DNA of 44,957 bases from a virus: positions 1 to 44,957 of the IMG/VR virus record IMGVR_UViG_3300009012_000002; one strand, 5' to 3'. The number at the start of each line of letters is the position of its first letter. Positions within the stretch are counted from its first letter, which is position 1. This document shows positions 7,103 through 14,849 of the stretch, piece by piece. Under the pieces are notes generated by a model that did not search any database, was not told the DNA's origin, and was given only the letters and a program-made list of their open reading frames with translations. A program made the translations under genes and the position numbers.

Positions 7103-7369
7103 TTAGTCTGGCTCATGTTTTATTACTAATTCTCTTGGTTCCCACATATTAGGTTTGACTTCTATGAATAAATGTTTACCAGTTTTGTTAGTTATTTTAA
7201 TCCCTATGACTTCTTCCAATCCTCTACGCAGCAATCTGATTTCATCCTTCTTCATGGTTGGGTCTAATACAGTTATTCCTTCTTTTGTAAAGAGTTCCTC
7301 ATTCATATGACCCTCCCAGATTACACAAAATTGTGGCTCGTTGGTAGTGAAAGTGACAATCCTACCCAT
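7103..7369 (-). CDS. Hypothetical protein, 88 aa
   Basis: The start is taken as ATG (MGRIVTFTTNEPQF); a TTG lies one codon upstream. The middle (KKDEIRLLRRGLEEVIGI) is a charged helix flanked by beta strands. It directly abuts the next gene. A 70-bp gap without a gene precedes it (7370-7439). No family is recognised. Confidence 0.55.
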   Translation of the reverse strand: MGRIVTFTTNEPQFCVIWEGHMNEELFTKEGITVLDPTMKKDEIRLLRRGLEEVIGIKITNKTGKHLFIEVKPNMWEPRELVIKHEPD

Positions 7370-7439
7370 CAAATAAGATTGCGATTGCCTTATTCAATAT
7401 ATTCGGCAAACTCCAACGAACCACAAACTTAATAAGTAC

Positions 7440-7640
7440 TTAGAAGTGAGCCTTCTGCATGATATTCAATAACTCCTCTAAATCAGGATTCTTATCGAAT
7501 ATCTCCTTCGCTCTCTTAACAGCGGCTAGCTTCTCTTCCGCTTGCCTAACTGATAATTCTATTCTTTGTTTTATTGTTGGCATCTGAGCCATTTTAGCAC
7601 TATCTTGTTCTGGATAACTAGCACGAGTTAACTCATCCAT
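7440..7640 (-). CDS. Small coiled-coil protein, 66 aa
   Basis: Almost wholly helical and charged (RIELSVRQAEEKLAAVKRAK), ending in KNPDLEELLNIMQKAHF. It follows the ssDNA-binding-like gene by two bases, as expected for an operon partner. Similar small helical proteins occur beside phage recombination genes. No specific activity is claimed. Confidence 0.6.
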   Translation of the reverse strand: MDELTRASYPEQDSAKMAQMPTIKQRIELSVRQAEEKLAAVKRAKEIFDKNPDLEELLNIMQKAHF

Positions 7641-7642
7641 GA

Positions 7643-8032
7643 TTACTTAGCCGGTTCAAGCGGCATGAAGTCAACTACGTCGTTGAATTCATTACCTTTG
7701 TTGCTCTTACCACGTTTGATATACAGTTTGAGGCTGTGACCTATTGTCTGCCTAAACAATTCGGTACTCAGCTCATATCCCTTAACTGCATCGTATGGGA
7801 AATTGAGAGTCTTCCAGAGATTCTTACCAAACCCCAATGCTTTCTCATTGAATAAACGTCTGGGAGAGACTCCCTTATTTGGACCATCAGTAATCTTAAA
7901 GATGAATATGCAGTTTGTGCTGCCATCTGTATCTGCATCTTCTTCTTTATAATCAATAATAGTAGCTGGATGCCAGCCAACATCGGCCAAGTCGCCTTTT
8001 TTCAAGTCATCAGGGGTTAGTACAGCTCTCAT
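7643..8032 (-). CDS. Probable ssDNA-binding protein, phage SSB/DUF669-like
   Basis: A 129-residue protein beginning with a short helix (LTPDDLKKGDL). It continues with the beta pattern of phage single-strand binding or annealing partners: GWHPATIIDYKEEDAD, NCIFIFKITDGPNKG, LFNEKALGFGKNLWKTL, and a last strand with conserved lysines (LKLYIKRGKSNKGNEFNDV). Such genes usually sit next to a Sak4-type ATPase, as here, with only the HNH gene between. The SSB-type acidic tip is absent; a separate small gene at 2437..2625 carries one. Its ribosome binding site AAGGAAGA lies just after the HNH stop. Confidence 0.65.
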   Translation of the reverse strand: MRAVLTPDDLKKGDLADVGWHPATIIDYKEEDADTDGSTNCIFIFKITDGPNKGVSPRRLFNEKALGFGKNLWKTLNFPYDAVKGYELSTELFRQTIGHSLKLYIKRGKSNKGNEFNDVVDFMPLEPAK

Positions 8033-8044
8033 TGGTGTTCTTCC

Positions 8045-8506
8045 TTAGCTAGTTTTTGTGTTGGTTTTTGGTTGGTTGTGCCTTCTATTTCTATTCATAG
8101 TATTATGACATAATTTACACCTTTTTGTTCCATCACTTCGTATCTTGCTATTTCCCTCCTTTGGATGCCCACATCTAAAGTTTGGCAGTAATGTTATATC
8201 TTTCATATTATCAGCATGTGTACCTACATGTAGACAGTTAGGATTCCAGCAATTTCTACGGAAACAACTTGGCTTATGTAGAGCATGAGAATCTGTATCT
8301 TTTAAGTTGAGACCTAAATGTATAAATGCCGATAATCTGTGAACCTCTATATCTCTGCCTTTAATTCCTCCAACTTGCATCACACCACGTCCACTATGTG
8401 TTGTCTTTCCAATCCATAACCAATGTCCATCTTCTGTTATCTCAGTCTTATTGTTAAGCCTAGCAAGAAGTCTCTTCTTATCATAGAACTTCTCTGGCTT
8501 AAGCAT
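8045..8506 (-). CDS. HNH homing endonuclease inserted behind the Sak4-like ATPase gene
   Basis: A 153-residue protein starting MLKPEKFYDKKRLLARL. The ATG follows the ATPase stop by one base with GGAGAA upstream; a longer frame would run inside the ATPase gene. Motifs: WLWIGKTTHSGRG, EVHRLSAFIHLGL, ALHKPSCFRRNCWNPNCLHV, GTHADNMKDI, then a C-terminal Cys finger (FRCGHPKEGN ... RCKLCHN). It is a paralogue of the HNH at 2859..3305. The usual second His (NPxH) is Cys. Its last ten residues NQPKTNTKTS resemble the ATPase tail NQPQTTPEPT, suggesting fusion to a displaced ATPase 3' end. Confidence 0.85.
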   Translation of the reverse strand: MLKPEKFYDKKRLLARLNNKTEITEDGHWLWIGKTTHSGRGVMQVGGIKGRDIEVHRLSAFIHLGLNLKDTDSHALHKPSCFRRNCWNPNCLHVGTHADNMKDITLLPNFRCGHPKEGNSKIRSDGTKRCKLCHNTMNRNRRHNQPKTNTKTS

Positions 8507-8507
8507 G

Positions 8508-9398
8508 TTAGATTCTCCATTTGGTTGGTTCTGGTGTGGTTTGTGGTTGGTTTGCGAATGGGTTGATTGCATTTGGAACTACTAACTGTTTGCTATCTAT
8601 TTCATTTGACACCACTCTCAGTTTGAGAACTTGCTCTTTCCAAACTTCGTAGAACAAGCGATTAGTAATTTCAAATTCACCTGTTAAACCCAGATTTGAT
8701 TTGGCGAAGTCGTCGCCTATTGCATCAGTAGATACTATATATCTAGTGCGGCTAGTTCCAGTAACGCTATCCCAATTACTTTGTTTAGCGAAATGATAAA
8801 TCTCGCTGAAATTACCAGGAACAATACTAGCCACTTTATTACCATATGTCACGATTGGATTTACTTTAGTTACTTTCATGGACGAACCAGAACCTTCAAT
8901 CTTAATCGATGGAACTGGATGACAAGTCCATATGACATGACATGGTAATGTTCTACAAATATCTAAACATTGTGTTACCAGACTTGTTTCAACCTTGTAT
9001 TCGTCAAAGTCTGGCATAATCTTATCTTTGTCTTTTGCTTTTTTGTTGTCTCTGAATGCTAGTGACCAGTTAACAGCGCCACTGGTCATGTTAGTAATAG
9101 AATCATTAATGATTGCAAAGTATCTACAATCTTTAACAAAGCCTATTAACTTGTTGAGAAATTCGTTTGCATTGCTAGCACCATATACGTCATACTCTAT
9201 ACGGTCTTGCAATTCTGGTCTATTGATAACTCTTCTAAAGAAATGGTCTAGCTCGATTGGTTTCTTCTTATCCCAATATGCTAAATAAATTGGCCCTTCA
9301 ACTGCAAATGTAGCCGCTGCCAATGTCTTACCAAAACCCCAAGGGCCTTTCATAAGTATAGATACGTTCTTATCTACGGAGATTTCACTAGCTTTCAT
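8508..9398 (-). CDS. Sak4-like AAA ATPase, phage recombination/annealing protein
   Basis: A 296-residue P-loop ATPase. Walker A is GPWGFGKTLAAATF near residues 19-32, and the Walker B-like strand is YFAIINDSIT. A third motif, HVIWTCHPVPS, matches RecA-like phage nucleotide-binding proteins (AAA family PF13479, Sak4 type). The C-terminal 25 residues are low-complexity (NPFANQPQTTPEPTKW), as in many single-strand binding partners. It sits with an SSB-like gene and a Cas4/RecB-like nuclease, forming a recombination module. The role is presumed to be strand annealing or replication-linked repair. Confidence 0.75.
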   Translation of the reverse strand: MKASEISVDKNVSILMKGPWGFGKTLAAATFAVEGPIYLAYWDKKKPIELDHFFRRVINRPELQDRIEYDVYGASNANEFLNKLIGFVKDCRYFAIINDSITNMTSGAVNWSLAFRDNKKAKDKDKIMPDFDEYKVETSLVTQCLDICRTLPCHVIWTCHPVPSIKIEGSGSSMKVTKVNPIVTYGNKVASIVPGNFSEIYHFAKQSNWDSVTGTSRTRYIVSTDAIGDDFAKSNLGLTGEFEITNRLFYEVWKEQVLKLRVVSNEIDSKQLVVPNAINPFANQPQTTPEPTKWRI

Positions 9399-9625
9399 TT
9401 GTAATTCTCACTATGCCAGATGATTTTCGGATTACGAACATATTCTGTTGCTACTAAATATCTTAGTCTTTTCTCCGGCCTCTCATGTACCCATGTAACT
9501 CCCCATGTTGTATTACCCTCATAATTGGTATATTCAACTATCATATATACTTGTGGGTCATCATAATAATACCCATCATTCTTTATAATCTCATCAATAA
9601 CAGCTTTTGAATCTATAGTTGCCAT
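9395..9625 (-). CDS. Hypothetical protein, 76 aa
   Basis: Begins MATIDSKAVIDEIIKNDGYY and is rich in Tyr and Trp (VYMIVEYTNYEGNTTWGVTW). The C-terminal part (RYLVATEYVRNPKIIW) resembles small uncharacterised phage proteins. Its stop overlaps the ATPase start as ATGA. No domain is recognised. Confidence 0.6.
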   Translation of the reverse strand: MATIDSKAVIDEIIKNDGYYYDDPQVYMIVEYTNYEGNTTWGVTWVHERPEKRLRYLVATEYVRNPKIIWHSENYK

Positions 9626-9640
9626 TTAACACTCCTTATA

Positions 9641-9748
9641 TTATAATTTCCATCCCTGACTTCTTTCTCCACAATCATCACACATCAAATACATCTCGTT
9701 CTTTTCTATATGAAGATAAGTAGTTTTGTGTTTACACCTAAATATCAT
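9641..9748 (-). CDS. 35-aa zinc-knuckle microprotein
   Basis: The likely product is MIFRCKHKTTYLHIEKN... ending CDDCGERSQGWKL. A Cys-x-His and a C-x2-C pair suggest one zinc. The longer frame upstream (to 9874) lies inside the next gene and lacks sense, so the start is placed at 9748, where it overlaps the upstream stop by 11 bp. Similar FRCKHK...CxxCGxxSPGW peptides occur in phages. Function is unknown. Confidence 0.6.
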   Translation of the reverse strand: MIFRCKHKTTYLHIEKNEMYLMCDDCGERSQGWKL

Positions 9749-10097
9749 CTTCAGTAGGTTTAGATATAGCACTGTTAAGACGTGACCGCAAGTCTTCAGC
9801 GTTGTCACTAGCAAGCGAAGCCACGACTGGCGTACTATCACGCCTAACGTAATGCTTCTTTCCATCACTACCACTCACTTTCACCTTTCTACAATTGTTG
9901 CAACTTGGTAGATGCAACTTAATAGTGTATTCTGTCATGATGAATTCCATTCCACAAACATTACAAATAGATTCTTTACCCAAGGCTAATGGGCAATCAA
10001 TCTTAAAATAACAGTCTGTTAACGTGCAGAAATATATTGCATTACCAGTTGGATATATATGTCTCTTCAGTTTATGTGTGTGCTTTTTAGGTTTCAT
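9738..10097 (-). CDS. Zinc-binding HNH-like or Cys-cluster protein, 119 aa
   Basis: A basic N-terminus (MKPKKHTHKLKRHIYPTG) is followed by three Cys groups: YFCTLTDCYFKIDC, ICNVCGMEF and LPSCNNCRKVKV. These would bind one or two zincs. The tail (ASDNAEDLRSRLNSAISKP) is helical. No catalytic His/Asn arrangement is clear, so it is best called a nucleic-acid-binding zinc protein. The start overlaps the membrane microprotein gene as ATGA. Confidence 0.6.
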   Translation of the reverse strand: MKPKKHTHKLKRHIYPTGNAIYFCTLTDCYFKIDCPLALGKESICNVCGMEFIMTEYTIKLHLPSCNNCRKVKVSGSDGKKHYVRRDSTPVVASLASDNAEDLRSRLNSAISKPTEDDI

Positions 10098-10201
10098 TTT
10101 CTTAGTCCGCTAAGTGCGTAGTTCGTAGCAACGGCTAGGATGATAACGATGCAAATAAACTCTACTTGATGACCTATGACCCATTCTAGAGTTTCTGTCA
10201 T
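10094..10201 (-). CDS. 35-aa single-pass membrane microprotein
   Basis: The frame codes MTETLEWVIGHQVEFICIVI followed by a hydrophobic run and ends SGLRK. That gives one membrane span of about 19 residues with a basic C-terminus, so the N-terminus may face outside. Both ends overlap neighbours as ATGA, the strongest evidence that it is translated. Its place in the replication operon is unusual for a membrane peptide. Confidence 0.65.
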   Translation of the reverse strand: MTETLEWVIGHQVEFICIVIILAVATNYALSGLRK

Positions 10202-11097
10202 TCTACTTTACTTTCTCTCTTCTGCTCATCTGCCAACACTTCGGTAGCCTTACGTAATACCTTACTTACATCCCATGGTTCTATCTCTATATAGTTTGCT
10301 TTTAACTTATACATCTTAGCTTCTACACCAGAAGCATCACATGGTTCGAAATATTCACACTTACGATTATATTTATCACATGATGTCTCATTCATAGGCC
10401 ATGAGTTTTCGGCCACACATGTTAGATAATAAAATATGTTCTTAATCACATTTATTTTCCACTGTTCAAATACTAATGGGTCATAACTAAGTGGAATCCG
10501 TTCAAACTTTTCGTGTGGTGCTAATGTCTTCTGGAAACCTATGCGGTTTACGATTAGATAATCACTTTTGATGGCATAACAATAATTCTTAAATTGATTA
10601 GTCATCCTATGAACTTCAGACTTTCTGTCATAAGATTTATGGTCGTATGGTAGGTTGGTATATTTATTGTCTGAGATAATTAAATCAATCTTACCAGCTA
10701 GATGAATCCTTACTTCATCATCTTCGTATAACAAATATATAAATGGCTGTTCAACATCTACAATCTGAAAGCTCTGGTCCGCTACGCGCCAGTAATCGAA
10801 GTATTCTTCCATTACATCTAGCGTGCGTTCAATCATCTCTGGTTCTAATTCAGATGCTGTCACTCCCGCTTCTCGTATCTTACTGAGAGCGGCTGTTACG
10901 GCCTCATCGTAACGCATTCCATTCTTTAGTGCTTGATAGTATACTTCACAACCAATATGTACAATTGTGCCCCTATCGAGTTGCATTGCTTTCTGAGGTA
11001 ACGTCCTATTTAGATTATATCTGTTGTTGAATCTCTGTGGACACAACAGAAACATATCATACTGACTCATGTCCATAACAATATTGACTTTGGCCAT
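10198..11097 (-). CDS. PD-(D/E)XK nuclease, Cas4/RecB-like
   Basis: A 299-residue protein. The N-terminus has SQYDMFLLCPQRFNNRY, the usual first Cys and Arg. RGTIVHIGCEVYYQAL supplies the motif I His. The core follows with HLAGKIDLIISDNKY (catalytic Asp) and LPYDHKSYDRK (D-x-K). At the C-terminus three Cys (SCDKYNRKCEYFEPC) complete a likely 4Fe-4S cluster with the first Cys. This matches Cas4- or AddB-type exonucleases in phage recombination modules. It lies between a membrane microprotein gene and a hypothetical gene, near the Sak4-like ATPase. Confidence 0.85.
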   Translation of the reverse strand: MAKVNIVMDMSQYDMFLLCPQRFNNRYNLNRTLPQKAMQLDRGTIVHIGCEVYYQALKNGMRYDEAVTAALSKIREAGVTASELEPEMIERTLDVMEEYFDYWRVADQSFQIVDVEQPFIYLLYEDDEVRIHLAGKIDLIISDNKYTNLPYDHKSYDRKSEVHRMTNQFKNYCYAIKSDYLIVNRIGFQKTLAPHEKFERIPLSYDPLVFEQWKINVIKNIFYYLTCVAENSWPMNETSCDKYNRKCEYFEPCDASGVEAKMYKLKANYIEIEPWDVSKVLRKATEVLADEQKRESKVE

Positions 11098-11100
11098 TAT

Positions 11101-11325
11101 TCAATATCCTTTTCGTCTGAATCTAGCTAGCACATCTTCTAGTGTTGCATCGCGTTTCTGTCTCTTAATAATATCATATTCTTTCTTCTTAATTACTATC
11201 TCATCTAAGTATTTAACTCCATATCCTTGATGCCAGAACGGATACAAGCGTGTAACTACATTAGCTGGTTGATTAGCTAACCAATGTTCGAGCATTACCT
11301 TATATGCTTGTGGATTGGCTTTCAA
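11101..11325 (-). CDS. Hypothetical protein, 74 aa
   Basis: Helical and basic, ending KRDATLEDVLARFRRKGY. The middle has FWHQGYGVKYLDEIV. The start is uncertain. A TTG at 11325 overlaps the upstream gene by 26 bp and has AGGA five bases ahead. An ATG at 11295 lies five bases after the upstream stop but has AAGG too close. The function is unknown. Confidence 0.55.
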   Translation of the reverse strand: MKANPQAYKVMLEHWLANQPANVVTRLYPFWHQGYGVKYLDEIVIKKKEYDIIKRQKRDATLEDVLARFRRKGY

Positions 11326-11827
11326 TGAAATCCTGCCAGCTAACTACTTTACATTCGTAAATTTCTGCAATCTTATTGATTCTATTATTGAATAGTTTAA
11401 TCCAATCTAGAAATATTTGTTCACCTTTTGCATCTGACTCTCTTATATTAAATAATGTGTCAATCTCTGCATATTCTGACCTATATCCTATTTTATGAAT
11501 AGCTACATTACCCCATTGTTTTATGATTCCACCTAAATAATAATAATAATTATAATTATTATAATAATTATAATTATTATTATAATAATTATAATAATAA
11601 TAATTATAATTATAATTATTATAATAATAATAATTATAATTATAAGAGTACAGCCCCGAATTGGTATACTTTACAACGTGTGGTCCTTCCAATTTGGACC
11701 ATTCATAATCTTGATTTTCTGACTTAAGAATGCTAGGCTTAGAATTATAACTTCTCCAATCTCTATATCCAATTAATGCTTTTGACTTATCGATTTGCTT
11801 AAATTCTATGAAGTCTGGTAGGCACAT
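11300..11827 (-). CDS. Conserved-type phage protein interrupted by an Asn/Tyr homopolymer tract
   Basis: A 175-residue protein starting MCLPDFIEFKQIDKSKALIG; the ATG overlaps the upstream stop as TAATG. The C-terminal half (GGIIKQWGNVAIHKIGYRSE) resembles phage proteins with a GxVxLWGxVxxHxxGYRAEYA pattern, usually preceded by a GIYA-like segment. Here that segment (SGLYS) is followed by about 36 residues that are only Asn or Tyr, encoded by a pure A/T trinucleotide-like tract at 11534..11645. The tract is in frame. It may be a tolerated, length-variable loop. Function is unknown. Confidence 0.65.
   Translation of the reverse strand: MCLPDFIEFKQIDKSKALIGYRDWRSYNSKPSILKSENQDYEWSKLEGPHVVKYTNSGLYSYNYNYYYYNNYNYNYYYYNYYNNNYNYYNNYNYYYYLGGIIKQWGNVAIHKIGYRSEYAEIDTLFNIRESDAKGEQIFLDWIKLFNNRINKIAEIYECKVVSWQDFIESQSTSI
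11534..11645. repeat. 112-bp pure A/T microsatellite of ATT/ATA-type units
   Basis: These positions contain no G or C. They consist of interleaved taa, taat and tat units, read on the minus strand as AAT and TAT codons (Asn and Tyr). Such tracts are prone to slippage and to assembly error. The frame stays open across it, so the present length is a multiple of three relative to the flanks. Confidence 0.9.
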
Positions 11828-12438
11828 TAGTTTAATTCCTCTCTTAATACTCTGATTACCTTGCAAAATTCATTCTCGTCATTAGCTTGGAAAGAACCAA
11901 TCTGCTCTTTCTTGTTATCATCTGGATTCTCATACAACCAGACTTTATCAATATAAATGCCAAGACTGGTAAGTTGTACATTGTAATCTATCATGAGTAA
12001 TTTAGGTTCTGGCTTAGGTGGTGGCTCTGCTCTACGAGTTACTTTATGAGCCGCTAACACTTTCTGTCCTAATCTAGCAGATGATTCGGCTGGAATTGGT
12101 TCTTTCGTGTGGTTATCACAGAAGTATGCTTTCTTGTCTTTTACTTCTATGACAACAAAATGGTTTGGGACTGTTATGATATACATTCCGTCTTCATTTG
12201 CAAGACGTATTAATGTCCCAAATAAACTACTACCTGATGGTGCTAGTATATTATCAAATCCCAACTTGTTTGCCGCCTTTAGCAAATCGCTTAATTGAAC
12301 GCCAGCAATATTATAGTTGCCGTTTACTTGTGTGATTACTTTCGCACATTCATCTGTGCTCTTACCTGTTAATATGGAAAGAACGGCTGGACCACAAAAC
12401 CTATTCATTCCAACATTAACTGCTTTTAAGTTAGTCAT
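11827..12438 (-). CDS. C39-like cysteine peptidase-fold protein
   Basis: Residues near the N-terminus, GMNRFCGPAVLSILTG, match the catalytic Cys helix of C39-type papain-like peptidases. YIITVPNHFVVIEVKD supplies the His, and YFCDNHTKEPIP a possible third residue. The C-terminal 80 residues are Pro/Lys-rich, then beta-like. The start is taken as the ATG (MTNLKAVNVG) with AGGT eight bases upstream; a GTG at 12492 would add 18 residues. Double-glycine leader cleavage is the usual C39 role, but no transporter or leader peptide is nearby. It could act on a host protein or be inactive. Confidence 0.55.
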   Translation of the reverse strand: MTNLKAVNVGMNRFCGPAVLSILTGKSTDECAKVITQVNGNYNIAGVQLSDLLKAANKLGFDNILAPSGSSLFGTLIRLANEDGMYIITVPNHFVVIEVKDKKAYFCDNHTKEPIPAESSARLGQKVLAAHKVTRRAEPPPKPEPKLLMIDYNVQLTSLGIYIDKVWLYENPDDNKKEQIGSFQANDENEFCKVIRVLREELN

Positions 12439-12540
12439 ATCTTTGCACCTATAATGTTGACCGTCATCTAACTCATTATTATACGTCTCCACTTATTTCT
12501 AAATCTTTAATGTAAATCATTATCATGTTATCTAGGCTAG

Positions 12541-12801
12541 TCATTCATTAACTCCTACAACATTCTTCAAAAAATCATCAATAGCATTTCTTATATTCTT
12601 CAAATCGTCTATTGATGCACTGCTTATTAAATCTTGGTCGTGCATCTTTATGAATATAGTGCCACTATTAGTTGGTGCTACTGAAACAGGACCACACTTA
12701 CGTTGGCACTTTAAGAACAATTCACTCTTTTGGAGATTAATAGTTTCATATTGTTGTAGTAGACTTGGCATCTTGGGAAATGGCGTAGTCATAGCTTCCA
12801 T
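12541..12801 (-). CDS. Hypothetical protein, 86 aa
   Basis: Contains a Cys pair (LKCQRKCGPVSVAP), then a strand (GTIFIKMHDQD) and a final helix (IDDLKNIRNAIDDFLKNV). The start ATG has AAGGGG upstream, inside the end of the helicase gene, overlapping it by 13 bp. No family is recognised. Confidence 0.55.
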   Translation of the reverse strand: MEAMTTPFPKMPSLLQQYETINLQKSELFLKCQRKCGPVSVAPTNSGTIFIKMHDQDLISSASIDDLKNIRNAIDDFLKNVVGVNE

Positions 12802-14360
12802 GCTTTTTTCCCCTTTGTAGTTAAGATGTGAGCAAGCTCACTGAGTAAGCTACTCTGGTCCCATTGTATCTCTTTGTTATCTAGTGTTGATGCAACAACG
12901 GCTCGCTTCTGTTCTACCAGTTCAGTGAAGTATTCATCTATCGTCTCTGATGCTATCATGTACGTTACAGAGACTGGGTTTATCTGACCGAATCTGTGAA
13001 ACCTAGCTTCTGCTTGTTCTTCATTAGCTGGATTCCATTGTCTCTCAAGCATTATCGCGTCAGAGCAAAACTGAAGATTCAGTCCTTCACCGCTTGCTAA
13101 TGTTGATGCTATCATTACTCTACAATTGCTGTTCTCTCTGAACTTAACTACTAGATTCTGTCTATCATCTGCTGACAAACTACTGTTCATATTTAGACAG
13201 TTATGATATCCACCATCTTGTAACCAAGCGTTCAAGTCAGCTTCTAGCTTAGTAACTACTGCATGATGATGAACAAAGATAACTATCTTTCTGTCAGTAG
13301 ATAATAAGAACTCTGTAGTAAAGTCAACTGCTTGTTCTACCTTGGAGATGCCGGTTATCTGACGCATCTTCGTCATGATAGCTAGCATGTTAGTTGACTT
13401 CTCCATTGAACTCAAATCATCATCGTAAAGTGTATCATCTAACTCATCCAATGCGGCTGCATACGCCTTATTCAGCCGTTTGTCTAGTTCGACATGATAG
13501 AATTTACGAGAGAGTTCTGGCAAATCTGGTAAGACCTCAGACTTCGTTCTACGCAATATGAAGTCTTTTGTCTTCTCGTGGAATGCTTCTGGGTTACGCA
13601 ATCCACCTACTTTATATCCCCATCCATTATTATAACTGTCACAATCTCTCTCAATGAACTGTGTGTAATTTGGGAACATTCTTGGCTGGATTAGATTTAA
13701 TACTGTGAAGTATTCACCAGCATGATTTTTGATTGGTGTGCCAGACATTGGCAAAACATGTGAGATATTCTTGCAGACTTTCTGAATGGCTTTTGCTCTA
13801 CCAGACAGATGGTCTTTAATCCGCTGACATTCATCAATTACGATGAACTTTATTTTGTCAGCAACTAAATCAAAGCACTTCTCATTCTTAATCAAGTCAT
13901 ATGTTGTCACATATATATCGAATCCTGGTGCTGCCATCTCTTTACCAGATGCGATGACTTGAGTTAAGAATCCTTCTACGCCACATTTGCTTAGAATCTC
14001 GTGATGCCACTGCAACTTTACAGTGGTTGGACATACGATTATGGCTGGAAGTAGTGTATCTCTATGTAATTTGATTAGTGCTAGTGCTTCGATTGTCTTA
14101 CCTAATCCTTGCTCGTCGGCTAGAAGTGCTCTTGCATCACTCTGTTGTAAGAATTCAACGCCAGCTACTTGGTATGGCTTCAATTTACAACCATTCAAGA
14201 TTGTAGCTATATCAATGCTTGTCGATAAGACTTCATCAGATGTGACGTGACCACACTCCAGTGTGATTAGTTTGCTTGAGCCGAAGTTAATGCGGCTTTT
14301 CTCAACGGCTATTTTGCCACATTCTGCACAAGTCTTTTTTATTATGCTCGATAACGCCAT
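12789..14360 (-). CDS. SNF2-family DNA helicase/translocase
   Basis: A 523-residue protein. It begins with a C4-type zinc ribbon (KKTCAECGKIAV ... TLECGHV). The SNF2 motifs follow: LKPYQVAGVEFL (Q motif), LLADEQGLGKTIEAL (Walker A), VIDECQRIK (Walker B, DECQ rather than DEAH), PMSGTPIKN (motif III), FILRRTKSEVL, then IASTLASGEGLNLQF and EEQAEARFHRFGQ (motifs V and VI). Phage SNF2 proteins are linked to replication or recombination. It overlaps a 47-aa gene upstream. Confidence 0.9.
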   Translation of the reverse strand: MALSSIIKKTCAECGKIAVEKSRINFGSSKLITLECGHVTSDEVLSTSIDIATILNGCKLKPYQVAGVEFLQQSDARALLADEQGLGKTIEALALIKLHRDTLLPAIIVCPTTVKLQWHHEILSKCGVEGFLTQVIASGKEMAAPGFDIYVTTYDLIKNEKCFDLVADKIKFIVIDECQRIKDHLSGRAKAIQKVCKNISHVLPMSGTPIKNHAGEYFTVLNLIQPRMFPNYTQFIERDCDSYNNGWGYKVGGLRNPEAFHEKTKDFILRRTKSEVLPDLPELSRKFYHVELDKRLNKAYAAALDELDDTLYDDDLSSMEKSTNMLAIMTKMRQITGISKVEQAVDFTTEFLLSTDRKIVIFVHHHAVVTKLEADLNAWLQDGGYHNCLNMNSSLSADDRQNLVVKFRENSNCRVMIASTLASGEGLNLQFCSDAIMLERQWNPANEEQAEARFHRFGQINPVSVTYMIASETIDEYFTELVEQKRAVVASTLDNKEIQWDQSSLLSELAHILTTKGKKAWKL

Positions 14361-14485
14361 ACTACCTCAACTCTGAAACGCCATAGACATATCATGATTG
14401 AATTGGCTGAATCTCTAATTATCACAAATTTCTTATTCCTCGCTAGAGCTTTGTGACGTTTAGAAAATATAATCCTTACTGCCAT
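14342..14485 (-). CDS. 47-aa basic protein
   Basis: The frame codes MAVRIIFSKRHKALARNKKF and ends WRFRVEVVWRYRA. It is strongly basic with hydrophobic stretches. An AGGAG ribosome binding site lies nine bases before the ATG, and the 3' end overlaps the helicase start by 19 bp. No family is recognised. Confidence 0.65.
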   Translation of the reverse strand: MAVRIIFSKRHKALARNKKFVIIRDSANSIMICLWRFRVEVVWRYRA

Positions 14486-14531
14486 AATTATTTACTCCTA
14501 TACTGTTCATGTCAAACCTACTCATGTTAGC

Positions 14532-14849
14532 CTATTCATGTTTACTTGTTGCTGAAGTTTGTCTGGGAGCATTGAACGCTGTCATTGATTCGTATGTATC
14601 TAGAATCATTGACTCAAGCTGTCCAATCTGAATGTCGTCACTAGGACGAAGGAAGAAGAATGGTTTTGTCTCATCATTCCTCTTTACGATTGATGCAGGA
14701 AATAGAACGAATAGTCCCTTTTCCTTGTCATCGCAGATTGTGAATCCAACGAGGTGAAAGCCTATAAGGAATCCTTCGTCGAATTCGATAGCGGCTTTTG
14801 CTACGCGATTGCCTTTCTTCATTAAGAAAGGTTCTACCTTGATTTTCAT
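14532..14849 (-). CDS. SpoVG-like protein, 105 aa
   Basis: The first 60 residues (IKVEPFLMKKGNRVAKAAIE, DEGFLIGFHLVGFTI, KGLFVLFPAS) follow the strand order of the SpoVG family: a first strand, a conserved FD/E turn and the GLFVxxPS motif. SpoVG proteins bind DNA or RNA in bacteria, and phage versions are common in replication regions. The C-terminal 40 residues are specific to this protein. The start overlaps the upstream gene as ATGA. Confidence 0.5.
   Translation of the reverse strand: MKIKVEPFLMKKGNRVAKAAIEFDEGFLIGFHLVGFTICDDKEKGLFVLFPASIVKRNDETKPFFFLRPSDDIQIGQLESMILDTYESMTAFNAPRQTSATSKHE

Noticed and set aside
12479-12544. 21-codon minus-strand frame MTSLDNMIMIYIKDL... filling a gap, start overlapping the upstream stop as ATGA.
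   Set aside because: Very short, and the gap can equally be the leader of the C39-like gene.
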